Assembly: GCA_963743275.1 (NCBI GenBank)
Contig: CAVUPB010000006.1
Location: forward strand, 434,001-498,000
Source: JALYLC01 sp963743275
Lineage (GTDB): Bacteria; Actinomycetota; Thermoleophilia; Gaiellales; JALYLC01
Length of the DNA stretch: 64,000 nt
Direction of reading: 5' to 3'
Position numbers and translations under genes: made by a program. The first letter of the stretch is position 1; each line of letters starts with the position of its first letter. The notes under the pieces are model-generated. The model was not told the DNA's origin. It saw only the letters and a program-made list of their open reading frames with translations, and searched no databases. Below are positions 7,534 to 15,596 of the stretch, in pieces.

Positions 7534-8259
7534 TCAGGGCGTGACGGCCGGCGGCTTCGGCACCGACACGGTGCCGGGCGAGAGCGACGGGCCGGGCGGC
7601 CCGACGTGCTCGGTGAAGAGGTACGCGCCGGAGCCGCCCGCGATCACGAGCAGCGCGAGCGCGGCGGCCAGGCGGGTGCGTCGCCGCCGGCGCGGCGCCG
7701 CACCCGGCACGACGGGCGCAGGCGGCGCGACCGCCTCGGCGATCTCGGCGAGCTGCGCCGCGACCGTCCGCGCCGAATCGGGCCGGGCCGCCGGATCCCC
7801 GGCCAGCAGGCGGCGCAGCAGGCCGGCCGCGTCGGCCGCCGGCCCCTTCTCGCCGCTCACGACGAGGTCCGCGCCGGCCGTGCGGCCCGTCAGCAGCTCC
7901 AGCAGCACGATCCCGAGGCCGTGCAGGTCGTCGGCCGCGCCCGCGCTCCCGCCCGGCAGCCGCACGAGCGGCCCGCCGTCGGGCCGGATCTCGACGGCGC
8001 CGGGGCGCAGCGCGCCGTGACAGGCGCCGGCCTCGTGCACCGGGGCGAGCGCGAGCGCGAGCTCGGCGCAGAAGCCGAGCGCGCGCCGTGGCGGCCAGGG
8101 CGGCGCCGGCAGGGGCGCGGAGGCCCGCGGGACGTACGCGACGCGCTGCGCCGGGGCGCCCGCATCCCACCAGGCCGGGCGCGCGATCGCCCGGTGGGCG
8201 GGAAGCTCGAGCACCGCGCGGCAGGCGTCGTCGAGCGCAGGACCGGAGAGGCCGTCCAC
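7534..8259 (-). CDS. Membrane-anchored pseudokinase (Ser/Thr kinase C-lobe remnant)
   Basis: This 241-residue protein resembles only the C-lobe of a Hanks-type kinase. An alpha-E-like helix is followed by HGALRP at 81-86, where HRDLKP would be. An LPGG stretch replaces DFG, the alpha-F signature DDLHGLGIVLLELLTGR is at about 110-126, and a late ARPDS segment follows. The N-lobe with its glycine loop and lysine is missing, as are the catalytic and metal-binding aspartates, so phosphotransfer is not expected. A basic stop-transfer stretch and one transmembrane helix (about 197-215) precede a short Pro-rich outer tail. The GTG start has GGAG almost touching it. A regulatory scaffold is my inference. 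Confidence 0.7.
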   Translation of the reverse strand: MDGLSGPALDDACRAVLELPAHRAIARPAWWDAGAPAQRVAYVPRASAPLPAPPWPPRRALGFCAELALALAPVHEAGACHGALRPGAVEIRPDGGPLVRLPGGSAGAADDLHGLGIVLLELLTGRTAGADLVVSGEKGPAADAAGLLRRLLAGDPAARPDSARTVAAQLAEIAEAVAPPAPVVPGAAPRRRRRTRLAAALALLVIAGGSGAYLFTEHVGPPGPSLSPGTVSVPKPPAVTP

Positions 8260-8268
8260 CTCCCGAGG

Positions 8269-8307
8269 TTCTCACACATTCGGGCCGCGCGGGCGATTCT
8301 GTGAGAA
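8269..8307. promoter_or_regulatory. Mirrored TGTGAGAA motif between divergent genes
   Basis: TTCTCACA at 8269-8276 and TGTGAGAA at 8300-8307 form perfect 8-nt inverted arms. They sit immediately upstream of the pseudokinase (minus) and moeA (plus) starts. Each gene is therefore preceded by TGTGAGAAYCTC read in its own direction. This could be a pair of promoter elements (GAGAAT/GAGAAC as -10) or a shared operator. Confidence 0.4.
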
Positions 8308-8318
8308 TCTCCAGGGCC

Positions 8319-9515
8319 GTGGCCGCTCCCGACCCCCGACCGCTGCTCCCGCACGAGGCGCGGGAGCTCCTGCTCGCCCGCCTCTCGCCGCTGCCGGCCG
8401 AGACGCTCGCGCTCACGAGCGCGCTCTCGGGCCGGACCGTGGCCGCCGACGTGCGCGCGGCGCACGATCTCCCGCCCTTCGACAACTCCGCCATGGACGG
8501 CTTCGCGGTGCGCGCCGCCGACGCCGGCGCGGAGCTGCCGATCGCGGGGCAGTCGTACGCGGGCGACGATCCCGTGCGGCTCGAGCCGCACACCGCGATG
8601 ACGATCGCGACGGGCGCGCCGCTGCCCGGCGGCGCCGATTCCGTCGTGCCGATCGAGCGCGCGCGCGTCGACGGCGGGCGGGTCGCGTTCACGGGGGCCG
8701 TGGCGCTCGGCGACCACGTGCGCCGTCGCGGCACCGACGTCGCCGCCGATTCGGTCGTCGTCGCAGCGGGCAGCCGCCTGCGGCCGCTCGCGCTCGCCGC
8801 GATCGCCACGAGCGGGGTGGCCGAGCTGAGCTGCCACCGGCTGCCCCGTGTCGCCGTGGTCGTGACGGGCGACGAGCTCGTCGCGCCGGGCGAGCCGTTG
8901 CGGCACGGCCAGATCCACGAGTCCAACAGCATCCTCATCGCGGCGCGCTGCGCTCAGGTGGGCGCGGACGTGATCGCCGTGGAGCGCGTGCGCGACGACG
9001 CCGAGGCGACGCGCGAGGCGCTCGCGCGGGCGCTCGAGGCCGCCGACGTCGTCGTCACCTCGGGCGGCGTGTCGGTGGGCTCGCGCGACCACGTCAAGCC
9101 CGCGCTGGCGGCGCTCGGCGTCGAGCAGCTGTTCTGGCGCCTGGCCGTGCAGCCGGGCCGACCGACCTGGTGCGGGCTGCGCGACGGGCGCGTCGTGGTC
9201 GGGCTGCCGGGCAACCCGCTGTCGGTCATGGTCGGGCTCGAGCTGCTCCTGCTGCCGGCCCTGCGCCGCCTGGCGGGTGCGGCGGAGGCCGGGCCCGCGA
9301 CGTTCTCGCTGCCGCTCACGCACTCCCTGCGCCGGGACGGCGACCGCCTGCGCGTGCGTCCCGTGCGCATCGTGCCGGAGGGCGCCGAGCCACTCGGAGC
9401 CGACCTCTCGCATCAGCTCGCGCGCGCCGCCATCGCGGATGCGCTGGCGCTCGTGCCGATCGGCGAGGGCGAGCTGCCGGCCGGCGCGCCGGCCGACCTG
9501 ATCGACCTGCGCTGA
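8319..9515 (+). CDS. moeA: MoeA, molybdopterin molybdenumtransferase
   Basis: MoeA inserts molybdate into adenylylated molybdopterin, the last step in making molybdenum cofactor. The 398-residue protein has the family landmarks. NSAMDGFAVR lies near the N-terminus, then IATGAPLPGGADSVVPIE, the MPT-binding-type stretch VVVTGDEL, EsNSILI, VTSGGVSVGSRDHVKPAL and GLPGNPLSVMVG. Domain IV ends the protein. The start is uncertain between the GTG at 8319, chosen because it begins the conserved sequence, and the GTG at 8301. MoaC and MogA of the same pathway are encoded about 7 kb downstream. Confidence 0.93.
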   Translation: MAAPDPRPLLPHEARELLLARLSPLPAETLALTSALSGRTVAADVRAAHDLPPFDNSAMDGFAVRAADAGAELPIAGQSYAGDDPVRLEPHTAMTIATGAPLPGGADSVVPIERARVDGGRVAFTGAVALGDHVRRRGTDVAADSVVVAAGSRLRPLALAAIATSGVAELSCHRLPRVAVVVTGDELVAPGEPLRHGQIHESNSILIAARCAQVGADVIAVERVRDDAEATREALARALEAADVVVTSGGVSVGSRDHVKPALAALGVEQLFWRLAVQPGRPTWCGLRDGRVVVGLPGNPLSVMVGLELLLLPALRRLAGAAEAGPATFSLPLTHSLRRDGDRLRVRPVRIVPEGAEPLGADLSHQLARAAIADALALVPIGEGELPAGAPADLIDLR

Positions 9516-9516
9516 C

Positions 9517-10302
9517 CTACGCGGCGGTGGCGGTGGACGCCGGCAGCGCGAGGTTGACGCCGCGGCTCGCCCCGGCGAGCTTCACGTTCGCGAGGCGGGC
9601 GAAGACGACGTAGCGCTGATCGGCGCTGTAGAGCGGGTGGCAGGCCGAGAGCACGAGCTCGTCGAAGCCGACCTTGCGCATGATCGACCAGTCGCCGTTG
9701 TCGACGATCCTGTGGCGCAGCACGCGGTAGGTGAACGTCGCGTACGGCATCTCGAGGACGATCGAGTCGCCGTCCTTGATGCTGTCGATGTGGCGGAAGG
9801 GCGCGGCGAACGTCGTGCGGTGCCCGGCGATGCCCGTGGTCTGGCCGAGGCCCGGGAACGAGCCCTGCTCGTAGCGGCCCGGGCCCTTGCTGAGGCTGCC
9901 CCAGTAGTCGGTGTTCTCGACGACGATGCTCGAGAGGCCGATGCGCTTGATCTCGATGCGCCCGAGCGGCCGCCCGGTGTGGCCCTTCTCGCTGGCCGCG
10001 AAGCGCAGCGCGAGCCGCCGTGCGGAGCGCAGCACCGCCACGCTCGAGACGGTGGCCGGCGTGATCGTCGCGCCGCCGTGCGTGCCCGCGGGCTCGGCCT
10101 GGGCGACCCCGAGCTCGCGCTGTGCGCTCGCCTTCCAGGACACGAACGTCTTGTTCAGCTGCGAGCTCATCTCGTGCTGCTCGTACGCGGTGTAGATGCT
10201 CGTCACGGGATCGCGCCAGAACACGACCATGGCGGAGTAGACGACGAGCAGCACGCCGAAGACGGCGAGCGTCGTTCCGAGGCGGCGGGTGAAGGTACGC
10301 AT
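9517..10302 (-). CDS. Sortase (class E-like) transpeptidase
   Basis: This 261-residue membrane-anchored cysteine transpeptidase would attach proteins to the cell wall or process surface substrates. One N-terminal transmembrane helix (about 8-28) is followed by a linker and the sortase beta-barrel. The catalytic residues are visible: His161 in TGIAGHRTT, Cys221 in LSACHPLY and Arg230 in DQRYVV. The ACHP context and single-anchor layout resemble class E sortases of actinobacteria. I see no LPXTG/LAXTG-type substrate gene nearby. It converges with moeA (1-nt gap) and has its own ATG at 10302. Confidence 0.9.
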   Translation of the reverse strand: MRTFTRRLGTTLAVFGVLLVVYSAMVVFWRDPVTSIYTAYEQHEMSSQLNKTFVSWKASAQRELGVAQAEPAGTHGGATITPATVSSVAVLRSARRLALRFAASEKGHTGRPLGRIEIKRIGLSSIVVENTDYWGSLSKGPGRYEQGSFPGLGQTTGIAGHRTTFAAPFRHIDSIKDGDSIVLEMPYATFTYRVLRHRIVDNGDWSIMRKVGFDELVLSACHPLYSADQRYVVFARLANVKLAGASRGVNLALPASTATAA

Positions 10303-10313
10303 CTGCGACCAAC

Positions 10314-12101
10314 CTACGCCGGTTGCGGGGGAGCGCCATCCCCCGTCCGGGGGCCGCCCCCGGCCACGACGAGCCACAGGAGCTCGACCGTCGCCGAGGC
10401 CAGCACGGCGAGCGCGAGGCTCGACGCGAGCGGGATGCCGCCGTCGCCGATGAGGCGGACGAACCAGGCGGGGGCGTCGACGCCGAACCCGCCCGCGCCC
10501 GCCAGGAGCGCGATCACGGCCGCGGGGCCGAGCCACCCCGCGAGCACGACCGCCGCGCGCGCGGCGGCGCCGAGGCGCGCGGTGACCGGAAGCAGCAGCC
10601 AGATGTGGAGGGCGGGCAGCACGAGCACGAGCAGGTAGGCGTTGCCGGCGAACGCGAGCGCCGCGCCGGCGAACAGCGCGATGTGCGCGCCGAGGTAGCG
10701 GCCCGCGCCGGCCGTGTCGGCGTCGCCCCGCACGCGGCGGGCCGCGAGCGCGCCGACGGCGCCGCCGAGCGCGAGCGGGAACACCGCCTGCCACAGCGAG
10801 ACCCCTCCGCCGCTGCCCGCGAACGGTGGCGAGTGCGTGTCGGCCAGCAGGCCCGTGACGCCCTGCAGGCGGATCGCGAGGATGCCGAGCGCCATGCCGC
10901 CCGCGCGCCAGAGCACGCGCCGGACCGTGATCGACGGGCGCGCGCCGCGCGCTCGCGCGCGCGCCGCGGCGTCGATCAGCGCGAAGATCGGCGGCACGAG
11001 CAGGGCCGCGAGGAAGAGCTCGAGCGTCCAGCCGCGCAGCACGCGGTCGCTCGAGACGAGATACGTCGAGCCGAGGCCGGCCGGGGGCGGGCCGGTGTCG
11101 AACGCGAGCGCGGCGACCTGCACCGCGGTGCCGACGCGGCCGAGGAGGTCGGCCGACAGGAGCTCGGGCGTGTCGACCGCGGAGCTCTGGCCGGCGCGCG
11201 AGCCGTCGAGTCCGATCACGGCCGCGCCCCGGCCGACGAGCGCGGCCTGGTCGCCGTGGGCGACCGGTGCGACCAGGCCCGCGACCTGCTGGCCGAGCGA
11301 CGGCAGGCGCACGTCGGCGACGTCCTCGCCGCGCAGCGCCTGCTCGACCGTGCGCAGCCAGCCGGCGGCGGGCAGCCGGTGGCCGTCGCCGGAGAGCCGC
11401 AGGACGAGGGGGCTGTCGCTGCGGCCGATCGCGCGCAGCGTGATTCCGGCGCGCAGCGCGAGGCCGCCGGGCGGGTGGCGGGCGAGCTCGCGCGCCCCCG
11501 CGGACTCCGCGGTCGTGCCGTCGACCGATGCGAACACGAGCGAGGTCTGCGTGACGCTGCCGACGAGCGTCCGCGCGAGCTCGACGAGCGCTCCCGTGCC
11601 CGAGCCGTTGTCGTTCGCGCCCGGGCCGGGCGGCAGATCGTCGCGCCCGGCGACGAACACGAGCGCGTCGCGGGTGCGCCCCTTGCCGCTGACGACGCCG
11701 AGCACGTTGATCATCGGCACGGTGCGACCCCCGGCGTCGGGCGCGCGGAAGCGCTGCAGCTGCACGTCGGCGCCCGCGGCGCGCAGGCGCTCGGCGACCC
11801 AGTCGGCCGCCGCGCCGTCGCCCGTGCTGCCCGGGGAGCGATCGGCGAAGCGCGCCGAGACCTCCTCGGCGGCGCTCAGGGCCTGCGCGCCGTCGAACGT
11901 CGGCGGCAGCGAGCTGCGCGGCAGCGCGGGCGCCGTGCGCGCGCCGACGAGCAGCACGAACGCCGGCAGGAGCACGACCAGCCAGCCGGTGCGGTACGGG
12001 CCCGGCCGCAGCAGCGCGGCCGCCCGCGGCGCGCGTGCCGCGTTCCGGCGCACGCTCGCGAGGCGCGACCGGCGCTCGCGAGGGGCACCCTCCGGGAACA
12101 T
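10314..12101 (-). CDS. M28-like membrane protein, probably degenerate peptidase
   Basis: A 595-residue protein with an N-terminal transmembrane helix (about 38-55), an M28-type aminopeptidase domain (about 70-310), and a C-terminal half with about eight transmembrane segments. The layout recalls vacuolar membrane protease-type proteins. The bridging aspartate in PGANDNGSG (Asp164) is kept. The first zinc ligand, normally His in a GxHxD-like strand, is Arg153. The catalytic Glu-Glu pair is replaced by GTT around 195-197. Activity as a metallopeptidase is therefore doubtful. It sits just upstream of the sortase on the same strand and may be co-transcribed. Confidence 0.72.
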   Translation of the reverse strand: MFPEGAPRERRSRLASVRRNAARAPRAAALLRPGPYRTGWLVVLLPAFVLLVGARTAPALPRSSLPPTFDGAQALSAAEEVSARFADRSPGSTGDGAAADWVAERLRAAGADVQLQRFRAPDAGGRTVPMINVLGVVSGKGRTRDALVFVAGRDDLPPGPGANDNGSGTGALVELARTLVGSVTQTSLVFASVDGTTAESAGARELARHPPGGLALRAGITLRAIGRSDSPLVLRLSGDGHRLPAAGWLRTVEQALRGEDVADVRLPSLGQQVAGLVAPVAHGDQAALVGRGAAVIGLDGSRAGQSSAVDTPELLSADLLGRVGTAVQVAALAFDTGPPPAGLGSTYLVSSDRVLRGWTLELFLAALLVPPIFALIDAAARARARGARPSITVRRVLWRAGGMALGILAIRLQGVTGLLADTHSPPFAGSGGGVSLWQAVFPLALGGAVGALAARRVRGDADTAGAGRYLGAHIALFAGAALAFAGNAYLLVLVLPALHIWLLLPVTARLGAAARAAVVLAGWLGPAAVIALLAGAGGFGVDAPAWFVRLIGDGGIPLASSLALAVLASATVELLWLVVAGGGPRTGDGAPPQPA

Positions 12102-12174
12102 CGCGTTCGAGTATGCATGACCGTCCGCGCCCGTGGCGCCCCCGGCGCGGATCTGGCCCGGCGCCCCCGGCTAC

Positions 12175-12180
12175 TAGACT
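12175..12180 (+). promoter_or_regulatory. -10 hexamer of the two-component/HtrA unit (leaderless)
   Basis: TAGACT ends 6 nt before the GTG of the response regulator at 12187. Confidence 0.6.
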
Positions 12181-12186
12181 GCGGGC

Positions 12187-12888
12187 GTGAGCGCGAGCCG
12201 GGGGACGATCCTCGTGATCGACGACGAGGACGCCGTTCAGCGCCTCGTGCGCTTCCCGCTCGAGCGCGAGGGATACCGCGTCCTCGGAGCGACGAGCGGC
12301 GAGGACGGCTTGCGCCTGGTGGAAGCCGAGCGCCCCGATCTCGTGCTGCTCGACCTGATGCTGCCCGGGATGGACGGGATCGAGGTCTGCCGGCGCCTGC
12401 GCGTGCTCTCGGCCACCCTCCCGATCATCATGCTGACGGCGCGCGACGACGAGGTCGACAAGGTGCTCGGCCTCGAGATCGGCGCCGACGACTACGTCAC
12501 CAAGCCGTTCTCGCTCGCCGAGCTGCGCTCGCGCGTGCGCGCCGTCCTGCGCCGCGCGCAGCGCCCGGCCGGCGGTGCGGGCAGCGAGGACGTGCTCGAG
12601 GCCGAGGGCGTGCGCCTGGACGCGGCGCGCCGCACGGCCGAGCACGACGGCGAGCCGGTGCAGCTGACGTACGTGGAGTTCGAGATCCTGCGCAGCCTGA
12701 TGCGCACGCCCGGCCGCGTGCTCTCGCGGCGGGCCCTGCTCGAGAGCGTGTGGGACTCGGCCGACTACCGCGAGCAGCGCACGATCGACGTCCACATCCG
12801 GCACCTGCGCGAGAAGCTCGAGCGCGACCCCTCGGCGCCCGAGCTGATTCGCACCGTGCGCGGTGTCGGGTACCGCTTCGGCGCATGA
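12187..12888 (+). CDS. OmpR-family response regulator
   Basis: This 233-residue regulator has a receiver domain with the acidic pair Asp12-Asp13, phosphorylation site Asp56 in LVLLDLMLPG, and Lys106 in DYVTKPF. A winged-helix DNA-binding domain follows (about 130-233) with the typical late segment REQRTIDVHIRHLREKLE. It starts at a GTG directly after a leaderless-type promoter. Its stop overlaps the histidine kinase start (ATGA), and an HtrA-like protease follows. That arrangement resembles envelope-stress systems such as MprAB-PepD or CseBC; the inducing signal is inference. Confidence 0.94.
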   Translation: MSASRGTILVIDDEDAVQRLVRFPLEREGYRVLGATSGEDGLRLVEAERPDLVLLDLMLPGMDGIEVCRRLRVLSATLPIIMLTARDDEVDKVLGLEIGADDYVTKPFSLAELRSRVRAVLRRAQRPAGGAGSEDVLEAEGVRLDAARRTAEHDGEPVQLTYVEFEILRSLMRTPGRVLSRRALLESVWDSADYREQRTIDVHIRHLREKLERDPSAPELIRTVRGVGYRFGA

Positions 12889-14321
12889 TCCGCGCTGCGC
12901 TGCAGCGCCCCGGCCGCCTGCGCATGCGGCTGACGGTGGTCGCTGCGGCCTCGGCGCTGTTCGTGCTCGTCGTGCTCGCGGGCCTCGTGCTGCCATCGCT
13001 CCAGCACAACCTGGAGCAGTCGCGCGTGGCCTCGCTGCAGACGAGCGTGCAGGCGTTCGGGCCGGACCAGCTGCTGATGCCGTTCGCCCAGGATCAGTGG
13101 ACCCCCGCCCAGCTCCAGAGCCTGGCGGCGACCCTCGGCGTCGCGCGCGTCACGGTCTTCGTGGCGGACGGCCTCGCGCTGCACCAGGCGACCGACTCGT
13201 CGAGCGCCGCTCTGCCCCGCAGCGCGATCGAGCTGGTGCAGCAGGCCGCGAACCTGCGCCAGGATCAGGAGCGCGTCACCGAGCTCGAGCGCGGGCGCAC
13301 GGCCATCCTCGCGTTCGCCGTCTCGCGCCAGGGCGTGGACGGCGTCGTGCTCGTCGAGGCGCCGCTGCACGACGTCCAGCAGCAGGTGCATGCGGTCGAG
13401 CGGCGGCTCGTGATCGGCGGCGCGCTCGCCTTCGGGGTCGCCCTGCTCGCCGGAGCGCTGGCCGCCGAGCCGCTCGCCCGGCGCCTCGCCCGCCTGCGCG
13501 CGGCCGCCGACGCGATCGCGCACGGCTCGTTCACCGAGCCGATCGTCGACCGCAAGCACGACGAGATCGGCGAGCTGGCGCGCTCGCTCGACGAGATGCG
13601 CGTGCGCCTGGAGGCGCTCGAGCGCGCGCGCTCGGCCTTCATCGCGAACGCCTCGCACGAGCTGCGCACGCCGCTGACGGCGCTCGGCGGCTACCTCGAG
13701 CTGCTCACCGAGGGCGGGCTGACCGAGGCCGAGCGCAGCGAGTTCCTGGACACGATGGGCGAGCAGGTGCAGCGCCTGACGAAGCTCGCGACCGACCTGC
13801 TCGACCTCTCGCGGCTCGACGCCGGCGGCATCACCGTCTCGCGCGACGAGATCGAGCTCGGCGAGCTCGCCGCCGACTGCGCGCGCGAGATGCAGGCGCT
13901 CGCGGCCCGGCGCGGCTCCACCATCGTCGTCGAGAACGGCGGGCTGGCGCCCGCATGCGGCGACGAGGGGCGCGTCCTGCAGGTGCTGCGCGTGCTCGTC
14001 GACAACGCCGTGCGCCACACGCCGCCGGGCTCGACGGTGACGCTGCGCACCGAGACGACCCCGTGGGGCGCGGGCGTGGTCGTGTCCGACAACGGCCCGG
14101 GCATCGCTCCCGAGCTGCTCGAGCGCGTGTTCGAGCGCTTCTTCCGCGGGCCCGGCGCGGCCGCGCGCGGTACGGGGCTCGGGCTCGCCATCGCGCGCGA
14201 GCTGGCCGAGCGCATGGACGGCCGGCTGCTCGCCTCGAGCGGCCCCGGCGGGACGCGCTTCACGCTCGAGCTGCCGGGGCCCTCGCCGGCCGGGACACCC
14301 GCCTACACTGGGTCCCCGTGA
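12885..14321 (+). CDS. Sensor histidine kinase (HAMP, HisKA, HATPase)
   Basis: A 478-residue membrane kinase. The first transmembrane helix is at about 17-36, an extracytoplasmic sensor region of about 130 residues follows, and the second helix is at about 172-193. A HAMP domain leads into the dimerisation helix with phospho-acceptor His258 in ASHELRTP. The ATP-binding domain shows the N box (VDNAVRHTPPG), G1 (SDNGPGI) and G2 (GTGLGLAIAREL). It is coupled by 4-nt overlaps to the response regulator upstream and the HtrA protease downstream, forming one operon. Confidence 0.95.
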   Translation: MIRAALQRPGRLRMRLTVVAAASALFVLVVLAGLVLPSLQHNLEQSRVASLQTSVQAFGPDQLLMPFAQDQWTPAQLQSLAATLGVARVTVFVADGLALHQATDSSSAALPRSAIELVQQAANLRQDQERVTELERGRTAILAFAVSRQGVDGVVLVEAPLHDVQQQVHAVERRLVIGGALAFGVALLAGALAAEPLARRLARLRAAADAIAHGSFTEPIVDRKHDEIGELARSLDEMRVRLEALERARSAFIANASHELRTPLTALGGYLELLTEGGLTEAERSEFLDTMGEQVQRLTKLATDLLDLSRLDAGGITVSRDEIELGELAADCAREMQALAARRGSTIVVENGGLAPACGDEGRVLQVLRVLVDNAVRHTPPGSTVTLRTETTPWGAGVVVSDNGPGIAPELLERVFERFFRGPGAAARGTGLGLAIARELAERMDGRLLASSGPGGTRFTLELPGPSPAGTPAYTGSP

Positions 14322-15463
14322 CTGCGCGGGCCGCTGTGATGGGCGCCGCCATCGCGCTCGTCGCGGGTCTCGCCGGCGCGCTGCTGGCGCTGGCGCTGCG
14401 GGGGGACGGCGGCGGGCGCTCGGTCGTGACCACCGTCGTGCACTCGGTGAGCGCATCGGGCTTCGATCCGGTCGCGCTCTACGCGGGCGCCCGTCACGGC
14501 GTCGTCACGATCGAGGCGAACTTCGGCGTCGACGAGCAGACGACGGGCAGCGGCTTCGTCGTCGACGCCCGCCGGGGGCTCGTGGTGACCGCGTCGCACG
14601 TCGTCGCGGACGTGCCGGCGGGGAGCGCCTCCGCGACCAGGGCGACGGCGGTGCGCATCGTCCTCGACGACGGCACGCGCGCGGACGCGCAGGTGCTCGG
14701 CTACGACCTCTTCGAGGACACGGCGCTGCTGCGGGTCGATCCGCACCTGCTGGGCCTGCGCGCGCTGCCCCTCGGCCGCGCACGGGCGCTGCAGGTGGGC
14801 GAGCCGGTCGGCGTGATCGGCAGCCCGTTCGAGAACCGGGCGTCGCTCTCGACCGGCGTCGTCTCGCAGCTCGACCGCCAGATCGCGGCGCCCGGCGTGT
14901 GCTTCCGGACGACGGGCGCGATCCAGACGGACGCCGCGGTCAATCCCGGCAACTCGGGCGGCCCGCTGCTCGATGCGCAGGGCCGCGTGGTGGGCATGGT
15001 CACGGCGATCAACAGGGAGGCCGTCGGCGGCGTCGCGTACGCGGTGCCGATCGAGGCCGTGCGGCGCGCCTACCTGGCGCTCGCCGCGGGCGGGCACGCG
15101 CGCTACGCCTGGCTCGGAGTCGGCGCCGTGACCGTCACGCCGGCGCTCGCCGAGACGCTCGGCTTCTCGGTGCAGCACGGCGCGCTCGTGCGCAGCCTCA
15201 GCGACGGCGGGCCCGCGAAGCGCGCCGGCCTCCATGTCGGCACGGACACCTTCGAGGTGGCGGGCGCGGTGTATCCGCGCGACGCCGACATCATCGTGGC
15301 CGTGGACTCGACCCCCGTCGCGGGCTTCCGCGACCTCGACCGCGCCATCGCCGCGCACCGCTCGGGCGAGCGGATCGATCTGCACATCGTGCGCAAGGGC
15401 CAGCGCAAGGTCGTGCCCGTGCGACTCATGCCCCGCCCTGCCGGCCTGGCGAACTGCGGCTGA
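14318..15463 (+). CDS. HtrA/DegP-like membrane serine protease with PDZ domain
   Basis: This 381-residue protease is expected outside the membrane, anchored by an N-terminal helix (about 8-28). The trypsin-like triad is complete: His94 in TASHVV, Asp134 in FEDTALL and Ser213 in NPGNSGGP. A C-terminal PDZ domain (about 270-370) should recognise substrate C-termini. The GTG at 14318 overlaps the kinase stop (GTGA). A TACACT hexamer inside the kinase gene 8 nt before this start might give an extra internal promoter. The neighbouring two-component system suggests the protease serves cell-envelope quality control. Confidence 0.93.
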   Translation: MTARAAVMGAAIALVAGLAGALLALALRGDGGGRSVVTTVVHSVSASGFDPVALYAGARHGVVTIEANFGVDEQTTGSGFVVDARRGLVVTASHVVADVPAGSASATRATAVRIVLDDGTRADAQVLGYDLFEDTALLRVDPHLLGLRALPLGRARALQVGEPVGVIGSPFENRASLSTGVVSQLDRQIAAPGVCFRTTGAIQTDAAVNPGNSGGPLLDAQGRVVGMVTAINREAVGGVAYAVPIEAVRRAYLALAAGGHARYAWLGVGAVTVTPALAETLGFSVQHGALVRSLSDGGPAKRAGLHVGTDTFEVAGAVYPRDADIIVAVDSTPVAGFRDLDRAIAAHRSGERIDLHIVRKGQRKVVPVRLMPRPAGLANCG

Positions 15464-15480
15464 GCCGCTCCCGGGCGCGC

Positions 15481-15498
15481 GGGCCCGTCTACGGGCCC
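15481..15498 (+). terminator. Hairpin after the HtrA gene
   Basis: GGGCCCGT and ACGGGCCC are perfect inverted arms separated by CT, 18 nt after the protease stop. They separate this operon from the next promoter. Confidence 0.5.
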
Positions 15499-15517
15499 CC
15501 GGCCCGGCGACCCGGGA

Positions 15518-15523
15518 TACGAT
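15518..15523 (+). promoter_or_regulatory. -10 hexamer of the BKACE-moa-ccm-hem operon
   Basis: TACGAT lies 73 nt before the chosen ATG. Unlike most promoters here it leaves a 5' leader with Shine-Dalgarno sequences (GAGGAGG and AGGAGG). Confidence 0.45.
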
Positions 15524-15596
15524 TGCTGGCCGACGGCGGCCGCCGGCCGCGACGAGGAGGATGTGTGACGAGCGAACAGCGCGACAGGAGGGCCGG

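Noticed and set aside
15499..15596. Molybdenum-cofactor riboswitch before the moaC operon
   Set aside because: The region between the promoter hexamer and the first start is only about 70 nt, without the paired helices such an element needs.
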